From: Paenibacillus sp. JQZ6Y-1
GTDB taxonomy: Bacteria; Bacillota; Bacilli; Paenibacillales; Paenibacillaceae
Length of the DNA: 64,000 nucleotides
Direction of reading: 5' to 3'
Assembly (NCBI RefSeq): GCF_040719145.1
Contig: NZ_JBFDUZ010000001.1
Span: 372,001 to 436,000, forward strand
Numbering within the stretch: position 1 is the stretch's first letter; the number at the start of each line of letters is the position of its first letter. Of this stretch, positions 26,250-37,103 are shown piece by piece. Under the pieces are notes generated by a model. The model was not told the origin of the DNA, did no database searches, and worked only from the letters and a program-made list of their open reading frames with translations. The position numbers were made by a program, and so were the translations under genes.

Positions 26250-29200
26250 TGATATGGAAAGATCAAAAGTACAGCGTGATAGAAGAAATCGCTGATCATG
26301 GCAGCAAAGCAATCTATCGGTGCGTCGATCATCTTTCCGGACAGCAAGTGATCGCCAAGGTGCTCGGTGCGAAAGCCTCGACGTATGAAGCGATTATGCG
26401 TATCAAAAAAGAATACAAATTACTATCTGAACTCAGCCCGTTGATCTCCGGTGTCGTTCGTCCGATTCAATTGGAGGAACGTAGCGGGTATCTAATTCTG
26501 ACGATGGAAGACATCTCTGGGCAATCACTCAAGAGCATTATGCAGCAGCAACGCCTTGATGTGCATACCGTATTGCGCCTTGCCGTGAAGCTGACGGATA
26601 TTATCGGCGGCATCCATGAACGGCAAATTATCCACAAGGATATTAAACCCGCCAACCTGATCTGGAATCGGGACAACGACCAATTGCGACTGATCGACTT
26701 TGATCTATCGGTTCGCTGGGGAAATGAGAAGCCGGATTATACAGCTACGGGCATCATGGAAGGCAGTCTGGCATACATTTCACCTGAACAGACCGGTCGG
26801 ATCAATCGCCATATTGATTATCGTTCCGACTTTTATTCGTTAGGCGTTATGTTGTATGAAATGGTAACTGGCACTCGCCCGTATCCGTCACATTCCGCAA
26901 TGGATCAGATTTATGCGATTATCGCCAAAAAGCCACTGCCGCCGTATGAACAAACAGGTGGCAAAGTGCCAAAGGCTTTGTCTGACATCATTATGAAGCT
27001 GTTGGAAAAGTCACCGGAAGACCGTTATCGAAGCGCCTACGGCATCCGTGCCGATCTCAAGAAATGTCTGGCTTCGCCATCGCATAACGAGTTTCAAATC
27101 GGGCTGGATGATCGAGTGACGCTATTTCGTATTCCGCAGCGGTTATACGGTCGCGACGAGGAACTAGCACAAATGGAACGAGCGTTGGACAAAAGTATGC
27201 AGGAGCGTGTACAGCTGGTGCTTGTATCGGGAGAAGCAGGTGTTGGTAAAACTGCTTTTGTCAACGAATTACAGGCAGCCGCTTCACGCAAAAAAGGCTA
27301 TTTTGTGCAGGGCAAATTTGAACAATACAACAAAAACATTCCGTACAGCGCGCTGATCGAGGCGTTTCGGGTGCTGTTTGGACAGTGGATCAATGGACCA
27401 GCAGACGAGCGCAGCGATCTACAGCATGCGTTGCAAAGTCATCTCGGTGCCAATGCTGGTCTGATGACTCGCTGGTTGCCGGAGTTGGAGCAATTGATCG
27501 GTGTGCATGAGGAGCCTGAACCCCTGCAGCCACTAGAGGAAAACAACCGGTTTTTCCTGTCCTTTTTGCGATTATTGGAAAGTGTAGCTGGACAGCAAAA
27601 GCCAGTGATTCTCTTTTTGGATGATATCCAGTGGGCAGACCTGTCGAGTGTACAGCTGATCACAAGATTGCTGGAAGCAAAGACACTTAAACGTATTTTG
27701 ATCATCGCTTCCTATCGGCATAATGAGCTGCATGCGACCCATCCGTTGTCGGTTGGGTTACAGCGGATTCAGGATCAAGATTTTATCCATCAGTTGCATC
27801 TGGAACCGCTGACGGAGCCGTTCGTTCGGCAGTTGATTGGTGAAACGGTGGAGCTATCCCCGCAACGACTGCAATGGTTGTCACCGGTTATTCATCGTCA
27901 GACGGGCGGGAATCCATTTTTCATTCACGAGATATTGAAGGATTTGCACAAGCAAAAGGCGCTTTACTTTGATGTGCAACAGGGCGAATGGACTTACAAT
28001 GCTGCGCGCATTAGTGCTATGACTGCCAACGAGAATCTGATCGACTATCTCATTCAGAAGATGAAAAGTCTGCCTGCCGAGATTCAACTAATTCTGAGCA
28101 TCGGCGCACTGATCGGTCGCAGCTTTGACTGGCAGGTGCTGCAAATGATCGGTCATTCCGAAAAGGAACAGCTGATGCCAGCGCTGCTACGTGCGGTACA
28201 GGAAGATATTTTGCTGCCGCTACAATCTAGTTATCATCTGCTGCATGATGCGTCCCTGTCCGAGCAGGAGTTGGATGGTCTAGATATTCAGTTTGCTTTT
28301 CAGCATGATAAGCTTCAGCAGGCATTGTATCAATTGATCGATCCTCAGCTGCGCCAGCATCTGCATTTACAGCTGGGATGGCTACTGCTGAATCAATGGA
28401 CAGAAGAGAAAATACAAGCGGATATTATGGATATCGCAGGTCATCTGAATCGTGGGCTGAAGTTGATCGTACGCGATACCGACCGTGAGAAAATCATCGA
28501 CGTGAATATGCAGGCTGCGCGTCGTGCCAAAAAGGCATTTGGTTATGAAGCAGCGTTGCGCTTCCTCGATGCGGCGATGACATTATCCGCCGATGCACAC
28601 TGGAATTCGCATTATGAGCGTACGTATGAGATGTATTTGCTGCATAGCGAATGCTCCTATCTCGTGCAGCAGCCGCAAGGAGCCGACCGTTCCTGTGCGG
28701 TACTGCTGCAAAAGGCACATACTGCGCTAGAGCAGGCAGCCATTTATGAAATGCAGTCCAATCACTATATGTATCTGGGGCTTATGAAAGAAGCGATTGC
28801 TGCTGGACGCGCTGGATTGTCCTGTCTGAACTTTGCCGTGCCGACTCGATTGAGCATGGCGAATGTTGCCAAAGAGCTGGTTACTGTTAAATTCCATCTA
28901 CGTGGCAAATCGACGCAGGAATTGCTGGAAGGACCAGAAGTAGAGGATCAACGGATCAAGCTGATTATGCGTCTATTGGTTAGCTTTATTCCGCCAGCAT
29001 TCATTTCTGGGGAGCAGATGCTGTTCGGCTGGGCAGTATTGAAAAAGACCGCGCTCTCGATCCGTTATGGCAATGCGCCGGAATCGGCAGGTGCCTATAT
29101 CGGTTATGCCATGCTATTGTCCGGTATGGGCGATATGAAGGGTGCCGAAGCGTATGGACGATTAGCGGTTGATCTCAATCGCAAATTCGGCGATTTGCAA

Positions 29201-31684
29201 TGGCGCAGTCTGGTGCATGTGCTGTATAGCTTATTTTGCTATAGCTGGAGTCATGATTGGGAGACGTTGGAGGAACAATACCGACGCACGATCGACTACA
29301 GTCTGCAATCCGGCGATATGCTGTATTTGGCGCACGCCTGCTATTATATGAATCTGTGGAATCCCAATATGGAGATTGAAACGTATTTGCTGGAAAGTGA
29401 CTCCATGCTAGCTATGATCGAAAATACCAAATACCTACCCGCGCTAGCAACCGCTCGACTGGCACGTCAAAAATTCCGCCTGTTAGCGGGCGAGCTGGAA
29501 TCGACTGATTCCTTGGATGATGAACAATTCAGCGAGCAGGCATATTTGGATCAGCTGGAAGCAGCGCAGTATTATTCTGGTATCGCCATCTACTACGTGA
29601 ATCGACTGCAATTGGCATTTCTGTTTGAGCAAAAAGGCAATACACTGCAATTGCTGGAAAAGGCGGACAAAGTAAGCGGTACGCTGGCAGGCTCTGCATT
29701 TATGGAGGAGCTTACGTTTTATACAATGCTCAATCTGGCAGCTGATTATGAGGGCATGAATACGAACGACCAGCGTCGCGCCCGCATCCGTATGCGCCGC
29801 GAACTGAGCAAAATGAAAAAATGGGCGAATCATCATCCGCATAATTTTCTGGCACAGTACGAGATGATGCAGGCGGAATGGCTGCGCATCAACCGTCGCT
29901 ACTCGCAAGCGGAGAAATGTTATCATACCGCGCTGCGGCAAAGTGAGCAGGGGCATTTTACCCGCTATAAAGCAATTGCAAGCGAACTGTCTGCACGTTT
30001 TTATTTGCAACGTCAATTACCGGAGCTTGGTGCGTATTATGTGAAGCAGGCTTCCTACTATTATTCCGTCTGGGGCGCACGTAGCAAAGTGCTAGACATA
30101 CAGGCTACCTACGACGATCTGATGGGACATATTCAGTGGCTACCACTACACGGTGATCAGACGCTCAGTATCTCGACAGAAAATATTGATATTCACTTGC
30201 TGCTCAAGGCATCTCAGACGATCGCACGCGAGATTGAGCTGGATCAATTGCTGCAAAACATTATGCACATCGTACTCATCAATGCCGGTGCACAGCGCGG
30301 CTGTATGGTGATGAAGTCGGGACCAGAGCTATGGGCAGAAGGCGAATACAATGAGGTAACCGATCAGATTGATATTCAGGTGCATCATCATGAGCGCCAA
30401 GGCGGCAATGATTTCCCGTGGCTCACGCTTGACGAAGTAGCCATCGGACAGGAAACGCTCATTTATAGTGATGCGCGTTCGGTGAATCGTCTGTCCGATA
30501 TACGCTATATGGCAAATCATCAGCCCAAGTCTGTACTGTGTATGCCACTTATCAATCAGGACAAAGTGATTGCGGTTATCTACTTGGAAAATAATCTGAT
30601 GACGGGTGCCTTCACACGCGAGCGGATGAATATGATTAGTCTGCTATCGCGTGAAATGGTGTATGCGATTGAAAATGCCAGTCTGTACAGTGAACTGGAG
30701 AATCTCGTGACCCGTCGTACCGAGGAACTAGCGGTCAAAAATGATCAGTTGATCAAATACTTCAACATCGTCGACAAAAACGTGATCATCGTGCATACCG
30801 ATCCATACGGCAATGTAACCAATGTCAGCGAGGAATTTTGTCTGCTGACTGGATACAAGCGAGAGGAACTAATCGGCAAACCGCATCAATTTTTCAAACC
30901 ATTATCGTATCGCAACGATGGCATGGAGCCGTTTGTGATGAATCTCAGTAAGACATGGGAAGGTGAGCTGATCCAGTTTTGCAAGGATAAGAGCAAGCTG
31001 TGGCTCGACATTGTCATCGAACCAGAATTCGATCCATACCAACTCGTTAGCTATGCTTTTATCGGTCACAATATTACCGACAAAAAGCAAATCGAACGCA
31101 TTTCCATTACCGATGAATTGACCGGTTTGTACAATCGTCGCTACTTTAACGAAATGATCGGCTACAAAATCGAATCTATGGCGATTCACCATTCCAGCAT
31201 CGCCTTTGTGCTGCTCGATATTGATCATTACAAAAAGTACAATGACACCTATGGTCACTATGAAGGCGATAATGTATTGCGACGGATCGGAGCAACCTTG
31301 CTGGAGCAAACGGTATCCAACGGCAGAGCCTTCCGTCTGGGCGGCGAGGAATTTGCTATTCTGTATGCTGGGTTGCCGTTGGATGAGGCACATATTCAGG
31401 CAGAGCAGATTCGCCGCAGTATTGAGGATCTCCATATCCCTCATGCTCAAAATGCCGCCAGCCCATATGTAACCATGTCGATCGGTATTGGCTTTGTGGA
31501 GCGTGTGACGATGGAGTTGTCTGAGGAAATGCTGTACCGTCTGGCAGACGATGCTCTATATCAAGCGAAGGATAACGGACGCAACTGTGTCATGCTGAAT
31601 ACGCATGAATGGTTTGAAACGGCAACAGCTTCGTCGGGAAGCACATCCAGTAGTGCAAGCGCCACCGATCCCGAACAAGAGTGA
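26249..31684 (+). CDS. Ser/Thr kinase - AAA ATPase - TPR - GAF - PAS - GGDEF protein
   Basis: A 1811-residue soluble signalling protein. Domains in order: protein kinase (about 8-275) with Lys37, catalytic HKD (129-131), Asn136, DFD (150-152) and the SLAYISPEQTGRINR activation segment; AAA/STAND-like ATPase (about 295-600) with Walker A GEAGVGKT (328-335) and Walker B VILFLDD (453-459); a long helical TPR-like region (about 600-1300); GAF (about 1313-1480); PAS (about 1505-1605); GGDEF (about 1615-1790) with an intact GGEEF at 1698-1702. The RxxD inhibitory site normally nine residues before GGEEF is absent. It resembles the hybrid Ser/Thr-His kinases of cyanobacteria and myxobacteria but ends in a diguanylate cyclase instead of a histidine kinase. 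Predicted: phosphorylation of proteins plus c-di-GMP synthesis. The input is unknown. It is coupled to the membrane protein upstream. Confidence 0.92.
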   Translation: MIWKDQKYSVIEEIADHGSKAIYRCVDHLSGQQVIAKVLGAKASTYEAIMRIKKEYKLLSELSPLISGVVRPIQLEERSGYLILTMEDISGQSLKSIMQQQRLDVHTVLRLAVKLTDIIGGIHERQIIHKDIKPANLIWNRDNDQLRLIDFDLSVRWGNEKPDYTATGIMEGSLAYISPEQTGRINRHIDYRSDFYSLGVMLYEMVTGTRPYPSHSAMDQIYAIIAKKPLPPYEQTGGKVPKALSDIIMKLLEKSPEDRYRSAYGIRADLKKCLASPSHNEFQIGLDDRVTLFRIPQRLYGRDEELAQMERALDKSMQERVQLVLVSGEAGVGKTAFVNELQAAASRKKGYFVQGKFEQYNKNIPYSALIEAFRVLFGQWINGPADERSDLQHALQSHLGANAGLMTRWLPELEQLIGVHEEPEPLQPLEENNRFFLSFLRLLESVAGQQKPVILFLDDIQWADLSSVQLITRLLEAKTLKRILIIASYRHNELHATHPLSVGLQRIQDQDFIHQLHLEPLTEPFVRQLIGETVELSPQRLQWLSPVIHRQTGGNPFFIHEILKDLHKQKALYFDVQQGEWTYNAARISAMTANENLIDYLIQKMKSLPAEIQLILSIGALIGRSFDWQVLQMIGHSEKEQLMPALLRAVQEDILLPLQSSYHLLHDASLSEQELDGLDIQFAFQHDKLQQALYQLIDPQLRQHLHLQLGWLLLNQWTEEKIQADIMDIAGHLNRGLKLIVRDTDREKIIDVNMQAARRAKKAFGYEAALRFLDAAMTLSADAHWNSHYERTYEMYLLHSECSYLVQQPQGADRSCAVLLQKAHTALEQAAIYEMQSNHYMYLGLMKEAIAAGRAGLSCLNFAVPTRLSMANVAKELVTVKFHLRGKSTQELLEGPEVEDQRIKLIMRLLVSFIPPAFISGEQMLFGWAVLKKTALSIRYGNAPESAGAYIGYAMLLSGMGDMKGAEAYGRLAVDLNRKFGDLQWRSLVHVLYSLFCYSWSHDWETLEEQYRRTIDYSLQSGDMLYLAHACYYMNLWNPNMEIETYLLESDSMLAMIENTKYLPALATARLARQKFRLLAGELESTDSLDDEQFSEQAYLDQLEAAQYYSGIAIYYVNRLQLAFLFEQKGNTLQLLEKADKVSGTLAGSAFMEELTFYTMLNLAADYEGMNTNDQRRARIRMRRELSKMKKWANHHPHNFLAQYEMMQAEWLRINRRYSQAEKCYHTALRQSEQGHFTRYKAIASELSARFYLQRQLPELGAYYVKQASYYYSVWGARSKVLDIQATYDDLMGHIQWLPLHGDQTLSISTENIDIHLLLKASQTIAREIELDQLLQNIMHIVLINAGAQRGCMVMKSGPELWAEGEYNEVTDQIDIQVHHHERQGGNDFPWLTLDEVAIGQETLIYSDARSVNRLSDIRYMANHQPKSVLCMPLINQDKVIAVIYLENNLMTGAFTRERMNMISLLSREMVYAIENASLYSELENLVTRRTEELAVKNDQLIKYFNIVDKNVIIVHTDPYGNVTNVSEEFCLLTGYKREELIGKPHQFFKPLSYRNDGMEPFVMNLSKTWEGELIQFCKDKSKLWLDIVIEPEFDPYQLVSYAFIGHNITDKKQIERISITDELTGLYNRRYFNEMIGYKIESMAIHHSSIAFVLLDIDHYKKYNDTYGHYEGDNVLRRIGATLLEQTVSNGRAFRLGGEEFAILYAGLPLDEAHIQAEQIRRSIEDLHIPHAQNAASPYVTMSIGIGFVERVTMELSEEMLYRLADDALYQAKDNGRNCVMLNTHEWFETATASSGSTSSSASATDPEQE

Positions 31685-31730
31685 ACAGCACGAATAGAAG
31701 GATACAAACGAACATTTTTCGTAACAGCAT

Positions 31731-31801
31731 AGACCATTGCGCATAACCTCTCTCTATAGATATAGAGCGGGTGAAGTGACAATGGTCTTTTGTTATTTTT
31801 A
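31731..31801 (+). terminator. Terminator between the giant kinase gene and groES
   Basis: AGACCATTG (31731-31739) pairs perfectly with CAATGGTCT (31780-31788), with an inner CTCTATA/TATAGAG stem; TTTTGTTATTTTT follows. Confidence 0.8.
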
Positions 31802-31832
31802 CGAGCCTAGATTGAATTTTACACAAAGGGAC

Positions 31833-31861
31833 TTGAAATCATCGCTCAAGTTGAGTATCAT
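31833..31861 (+). promoter_or_regulatory. Sigma-A promoter of groESL
   Basis: TTGAAA (31833-31838), 17 bases, TATCAT (31856-31861). It lies directly before the CIRCE element, as in other groE operons. Confidence 0.8.
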
Positions 31862-31872
31862 AAAGTTGGTTG

Positions 31873-31899
31873 TTAGCACTACACGCTGTTGAGTGCTAA
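31873..31899 (+). promoter_or_regulatory. CIRCE operator (HrcA binding site)
   Basis: TTAGCACTA-N9-GAGTGCTAA differs from the consensus TTAGCACTC-N9-GAGTGCTAA at a single base in the left arm. It sits at the predicted transcription start, so HrcA should repress groESL in the absence of heat stress. Confidence 0.95.
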
Positions 31900-31957
31900 T
31901 ACATAGGTACATCGTTACCTGTATGACGAATCATTCAAATTAAGGAGGCTATTTTTC

Positions 31958-32239
31958 ATGATCAAACCTTTAGGTGAACGTGTATTGGTAGAAGCGAGCC
32001 AACAGGAGGAAACGACTGCATTCGGTATCGTGCTTCCGGATTCCGCTAAGGAAAAGCCACAAGAAGGCACAATCATTGCTGTAGGCAGTGGTCTGCTGAA
32101 AGACGGCGTACGCACTCCGCTGGAAGTAAAAGAAGGCGACCGCGTACTGTTCTCCAAATATGCCGGTACAGAAATCAAGTTTGAAGGTAAAGAATACCTG
32201 ATTATGAAAGAAAGCGATATTCACGCAATTATCGGTTAA
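31958..32239 (+). CDS. groES: Co-chaperonin GroES
   Basis: A 93-residue Cpn10 that caps Gro[14 protein letters not shown] at the start, the mobile-loop region near residues 17-33 and the [22 protein letters not shown] end, seen here in part, are typical. TTAAGGAGG precedes the ATG. First gene of the groESL operon under the CIRCE promoter; groEL follows after 128 bases, with a small intercistronic hairpin at 32262-32284. Confidence 0.98.
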   Translation: MIKPLGERVLVEASQQEETTAFGIVLPDSAKEKPQEGTIIAVGSGLLKDGVRTPLEVKEGDRVLFSKYAGTEIKFEGKEYLIMKESDIHAIIG

Positions 32240-32352
32240 TACCGGGAATCTGCATATAGATGGTTCAAGCAGAGGCTTGAATCCAGTTGGATGCTTACAC
32301 AAACGCTCTATGTCTCATCATAAGATTGAAACCTATTTTTCCATCATACTGA

Positions 32353-33996
<1,644 letters not shown>

Positions 33997-34055
33997 TCTA
34001 AGGATTCTTTGAATCCTTTGTGCATCATAATCTCCTTACGTAACTACAATAGAAA

Positions 34056-34087
34056 GGCTCTCCTGATTAATCAGGAGAGCCTTTTTT
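34056..34087 (+). terminator. Terminator after groEL
   Basis: GGCTCTCCTGA-ttaa-TCAGGAGAGCC, perfect, followed by six Ts; As on the left also allow minus-strand use by nothing nearby. A smaller hairpin AAGGATTC-ttt-GAATCCTT lies just after the stop at 34000-34018. Confidence 0.93.
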
Positions 34088-34097
34088 GTGCTTGTAT

Positions 34098-34799
34098 TTA
34101 GTTCACATGGAACGATTGCAGCATATGTGCCATCTCAGCCTTGCCACCGTCATTGTACGCATCTTCAGACATCGAAACTGTTAGTGTGTACATTTTATCG
34201 TGAGCATAACCGAGGAATTGACCGAGAACAATTGTTAGACCGCTGTCGGGATGAGTGTATTGACCGAGCAGGATACCTGCTTGTCCCGCTTTGCCTTCAC
34301 CGGAATCTTCTACATAATCAATCAATTTAAAGTTCGGCATACCCGCTGTATTTTGTTTGTAATAAGCGATTAGGTTTTTCGATACCGATTGAATGGTAGT
34401 CGACGGATCTGTCACATCTTCAATGGTTACATTCACATTGTCCCCGAATGCCACTTTGGGCTGCGAGTTAGCAAAAGCCACTTGCAGTGCAGGCATGTTC
34501 ATGGAAGACATATCATATTTGCTCCAGTTGGATGGATAATCAAATGAGAAAAGATCATTTTGATATGTCGTATATCCTTCTGTTGCGCTCACATCAGAAG
34601 CTGTATCAGTAGAAGTAGAAGTTGTTTCTTCTGCGGCTGGAACGGTTTCAACCGTAGTTTCGGTTGTAGTTGTTGTTGTGCTAGATACTTCTGCGGGCTT
34701 GCTTGCTTCTTTTGTCTGGCTAGAGGTGTCGCTGGCGTTGGAGCCGCATGCGGATAAGGCGAGCGAGAGTGCGATGACTGGAACAACTTTTTTGAACAT
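34098..34799 (-). CDS. Secreted lipoprotein with PsbP-like central region
   Basis: A 233-residue lipoprotein: signal peptide with lipobox LSAC (Cys about 20), a Thr/Ser/Glu-rich spacer to about residue 75, then a folded part beginning YQNDLFSFDYPSNWSKYD. That phrase resembles PsbP/DUF1795-like domains of surface lipoproteins, whose roles are mostly unknown. The start at 34799 has AAAGGGG upstream; a frame open further upstream lacks one and would hide the signal peptide. It converges with groEL and has no operon partner. Confidence 0.75.
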   Translation of the reverse strand: MFKKVVPVIALSLALSACGSNASDTSSQTKEASKPAEVSSTTTTTTETTVETVPAAEETTSTSTDTASDVSATEGYTTYQNDLFSFDYPSNWSKYDMSSMNMPALQVAFANSQPKVAFGDNVNVTIEDVTDPSTTIQSVSKNLIAYYKQNTAGMPNFKLIDYVEDSGEGKAGQAGILLGQYTHPDSGLTIVLGQFLGYAHDKMYTLTVSMSEDAYNDGGKAEMAHMLQSFHVN

Positions 34800-35183
34800 A
34801 GTATAACCCCTTTGTATGTATCCTTGTTTATGCAAGGACTGAATTGGTATGGAACAGATTCCAGATGAAGGAAACCTGCCAACTGTATAACTATCGGCTA
34901 CTACACTCTAAAAGTGAACAGTACATATAAAAAAGCTGACACTCAGGGGAGGGTGTCAGCTTTTTTTGTGTCCGGCAGGCATTTGGCAGATGCTTGCCAG
35001 AATCTATAGCTTGGCCGATTTTGAAAGGGGGAACTTTCCAATCGTGTATGGGTATAGCTTCAATGTCGTACAGCATTACAGTTGGATATCGTTGTTCCGT
35101 TTGATGGGGGCAAACGGAACGATGAATATTATGGATGAGATGGGGTATTACCGTTCAATGATTATTTAAATGTAGTACAGTTC
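34800..35183. other. 384-base intergenic region
   Basis: It contains a bidirectional terminator (34927-34967), a hairpin GGCAGGCAT/ATGCTTGCC (34974-34998) and a perfect 9-base inverted repeat GTTCCGTTT/AAACGGAAC (35094-35120). An open frame at 34966-35169 has no ribosome site and is not called. Confidence 0.55.
34927..34967 (-). terminator. Bidirectional terminator downstream of the LysM gene
   Basis: AGCTGACACTC pairs with GGGTGTCAGCT (one wobble), flanked by A-rich and T-rich runs on both sides. Confidence 0.75.
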
Positions 35184-35600
35184 TTATTTTTGTGGAACAG
35201 TCAGTTGAGTTCCTGCAGGTAACAGGTTGTTGGCAGCAACCAGTTCATCTACAGTGATACCGTATTGAGCAGCGATGTCGGAAAGGCTGGCACCTTGTGG
35301 AACAACAACAGTAACGTTTTTGGATGCTTCAGTCGAAGTAGCTGATGTTGTTGCTGGTTGTTCAGCAGGTGTAGTTTCTTCCTGTGTACCAAACAGACGG
35401 TTGAATTCAGCAGTTTGTGCAGCTAAGAATGCAGCGTTATCTGCGCGTTGCTCTTCTTTGTCTTTACGTTTGTCAGCATTGGATTGATCGTTAGTTGCAG
35501 CGTAAGCGTGGCTGCCTCCGATTGGTGCGGCTACAGCGACGGCACCCAAACTTGCAGCTAAAGTGGCGGACAATAGGATTTTGTTGAATTTTGAACTCAT
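35184..35600 (-). CDS. Secreted LysM-domain protein
   Basis: A 138-residue exported protein. The N-terminal signal peptide ends at HAYA-AT (about residue 34), a charged spacer follows, and a single LysM domain fills the C-terminus (about 92-138: VPQGASLSDIAAQYGITVDE, LVAANNLLPAGTQLTVP). LysM binds peptidoglycan N-acetylglucosamine. No enzymatic domain is attached, so it may be a wall-bound accessory protein. AGAGGAG precedes the ATG. Confidence 0.85.
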   Translation of the reverse strand: MSSKFNKILLSATLAASLGAVAVAAPIGGSHAYAATNDQSNADKRKDKEEQRADNAAFLAAQTAEFNRLFGTQEETTPAEQPATTSATSTEASKNVTVVVPQGASLSDIAAQYGITVDELVAANNLLPAGTQLTVPQK

Positions 35601-36047
35601 GATAAATGGCTCCTCTTTGTTTATATTAGTAAGTATTCATCTTGTTAGTAACGTCTTGGTGTTCCCTTATGAATACATAATACCATAGAATAAAGATGTT
35701 TGCAATACTAAATAAAAGTAAAGTTAATAAAAAGTATAACTAAATATTTTGAGGGCAACGTATAGTGCAACCGGATGAATGATCAGCCAATCTGCCATGA
35801 ATAAATGACTTATTTCAAAACACAACGCAGCTTTCCATCATAAAGCACATGAAAGGCTGCGTCTGTTGTTAAAAGGAAGTCTATACTGCAAGCATAAACC
35901 TCAAATATGTCGTAAGCCAATTCTTTTCAGCGTTATACCTTATCTGCATGAAATCAGCAGGATTGTAGCTACACTCTATTTTACTGTTTATCTTCGTTGC
36001 CTATGAACGACAGATTGTACTTGATATGTTCTGCATCCATCATCTGA
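35601..36047. other. 447-base intergenic region
   Basis: It holds the spo0M terminator hairpin (35825-35862). The remaining AT-rich DNA, including the LysM promoter region, shows no clear element. Confidence 0.5.
35815..35865 (-). terminator. Terminator-like hairpin for spo0M
   Basis: ACGCAGCTTTCCAT and ATGAAAGGCTGCGT pair over 12 of 14 positions; on the minus strand GTTGTGTTTTG follows. Confidence 0.6.
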
Positions 36048-36821
36048 TTAGCTATTTTGATCAATCAAATATTCGAGACGATCAGCAATATGGTTTGGAC
36101 CACGATTCAATTCGGCTGCGCTCAGATCCAGCCATGCTTGACGCTCATCCATATCGAATGCTTTGGCGAAAAATCCACCTAATCCACGTCCACGACGATC
36201 CACTTCCACTAGCACCTGCAAGCCGTCACCACGGAATGCCATCATCAATTCTAATTCGGTAATTTGACCACGGAAGTCTGCACCTGGATAAAATTCGATC
36301 TCCTGTATATACGGCACACCGAATGGCGCACGAGACGCATATTCAACGCTAGATGCCTTGAAACGGAATCCTAGCAGTTCAGTTGCTTCCAATACGGTAT
36401 CCATATAGGGATGCGGTTTGACGACGATATAGTCTTGATCCGTCGGGTCCATACTCATCTCAATATCGAGACCGGTATGTAGCCATACTTTCTGATTGCC
36501 CAGTGTTAGCGGCGTTTGCGGTGGGAGGATGAAGGAGAAAGGAACTTCCGTTTTGTGTCCACTTTTTACAATCATACGTTCGGAAACTCTGTGTTTAGCG
36601 ATGGTGTAATTGACATGATGTTTTTTATCATCTTCTTCGCGAATATATTGAGTCATCACTTCGATATAAATCGTACCGACTTCCTGATCTACATTGCCGC
36701 CTTGAATATATACCACACCACGGATTTCACCATTAGGATAATATTCGCGCTGTTCCACCACCGTATCAATTTTGGCTGCACCTACACCAACACGAGCAAG
36801 CATTTTGTTAAAGAATGACAT
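36048..36821 (-). CDS. spo0M: Sporulation-control protein Spo0M
   Basis: A 257-residue SpoOM family protein with an arrestin-like fold. The N-terminus MSFFNKMLARVGVGAAKIDT and the following PNGEIRGVVYIQGGNVDQEV are close to B. subtilis Spo0M, which influences early sporulation and cell-shape control through protein contacts. Length matches the family. AAGGAGAAC precedes the ATG. It is monocistronic with a hairpin downstream. Confidence 0.93.
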   Translation of the reverse strand: MSFFNKMLARVGVGAAKIDTVVEQREYYPNGEIRGVVYIQGGNVDQEVGTIYIEVMTQYIREEDDKKHHVNYTIAKHRVSERMIVKSGHKTEVPFSFILPPQTPLTLGNQKVWLHTGLDIEMSMDPTDQDYIVVKPHPYMDTVLEATELLGFRFKASSVEYASRAPFGVPYIQEIEFYPGADFRGQITELELMMAFRGDGLQVLVEVDRRGRGLGGFFAKAFDMDERQAWLDLSAAELNRGPNHIADRLEYLIDQNS

Positions 36822-37033
36822 ATACAGTTCTCCTTTAAATATAAATAGTAAGTATGCAATTCTGCCTGTTTGAATATCGCAGGCTTATTATGTAGGGAAT
36901 ACGCAGCAAGTGACACAAACGTTTCTAAAAAATCAAAAATGATCGGTATAAATCATAAGTTGGTTTTCAGATATTCGCACATCTCATGAAAAATTGAAAA
37001 TAAATCCAAATCTATTGAATAATGGTGTCAAAA

Positions 37034-37062
37034 ACCGATATAGCTAGATAGATAAGCTATAT
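37034..37062 (+). promoter_or_regulatory. Sigma-D-like -10 element and inverted repeat before the chemoreceptor
   Basis: ACCGATAT (37034-37041) matches seven of eight bases of the sigma-D -10 GCCGATAT, but the -35 zone (TTGA at 37015) is a poor match to TAAA. It overlaps an inverted repeat ATATAGCT-N9-AGCTATAT (37038-37062). Confidence 0.4.
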
Positions 37063-37103
37063 TACGATATGGATATGAACCAATAATCAGGAGGAGTTTA
37101 CAC

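Noticed and set aside
34966-35169. Possible 67-codon gene downstream of the lipoprotein
   Set aside because: Starts inside a terminator tail, has no ribosome site and contains hairpin sequence.
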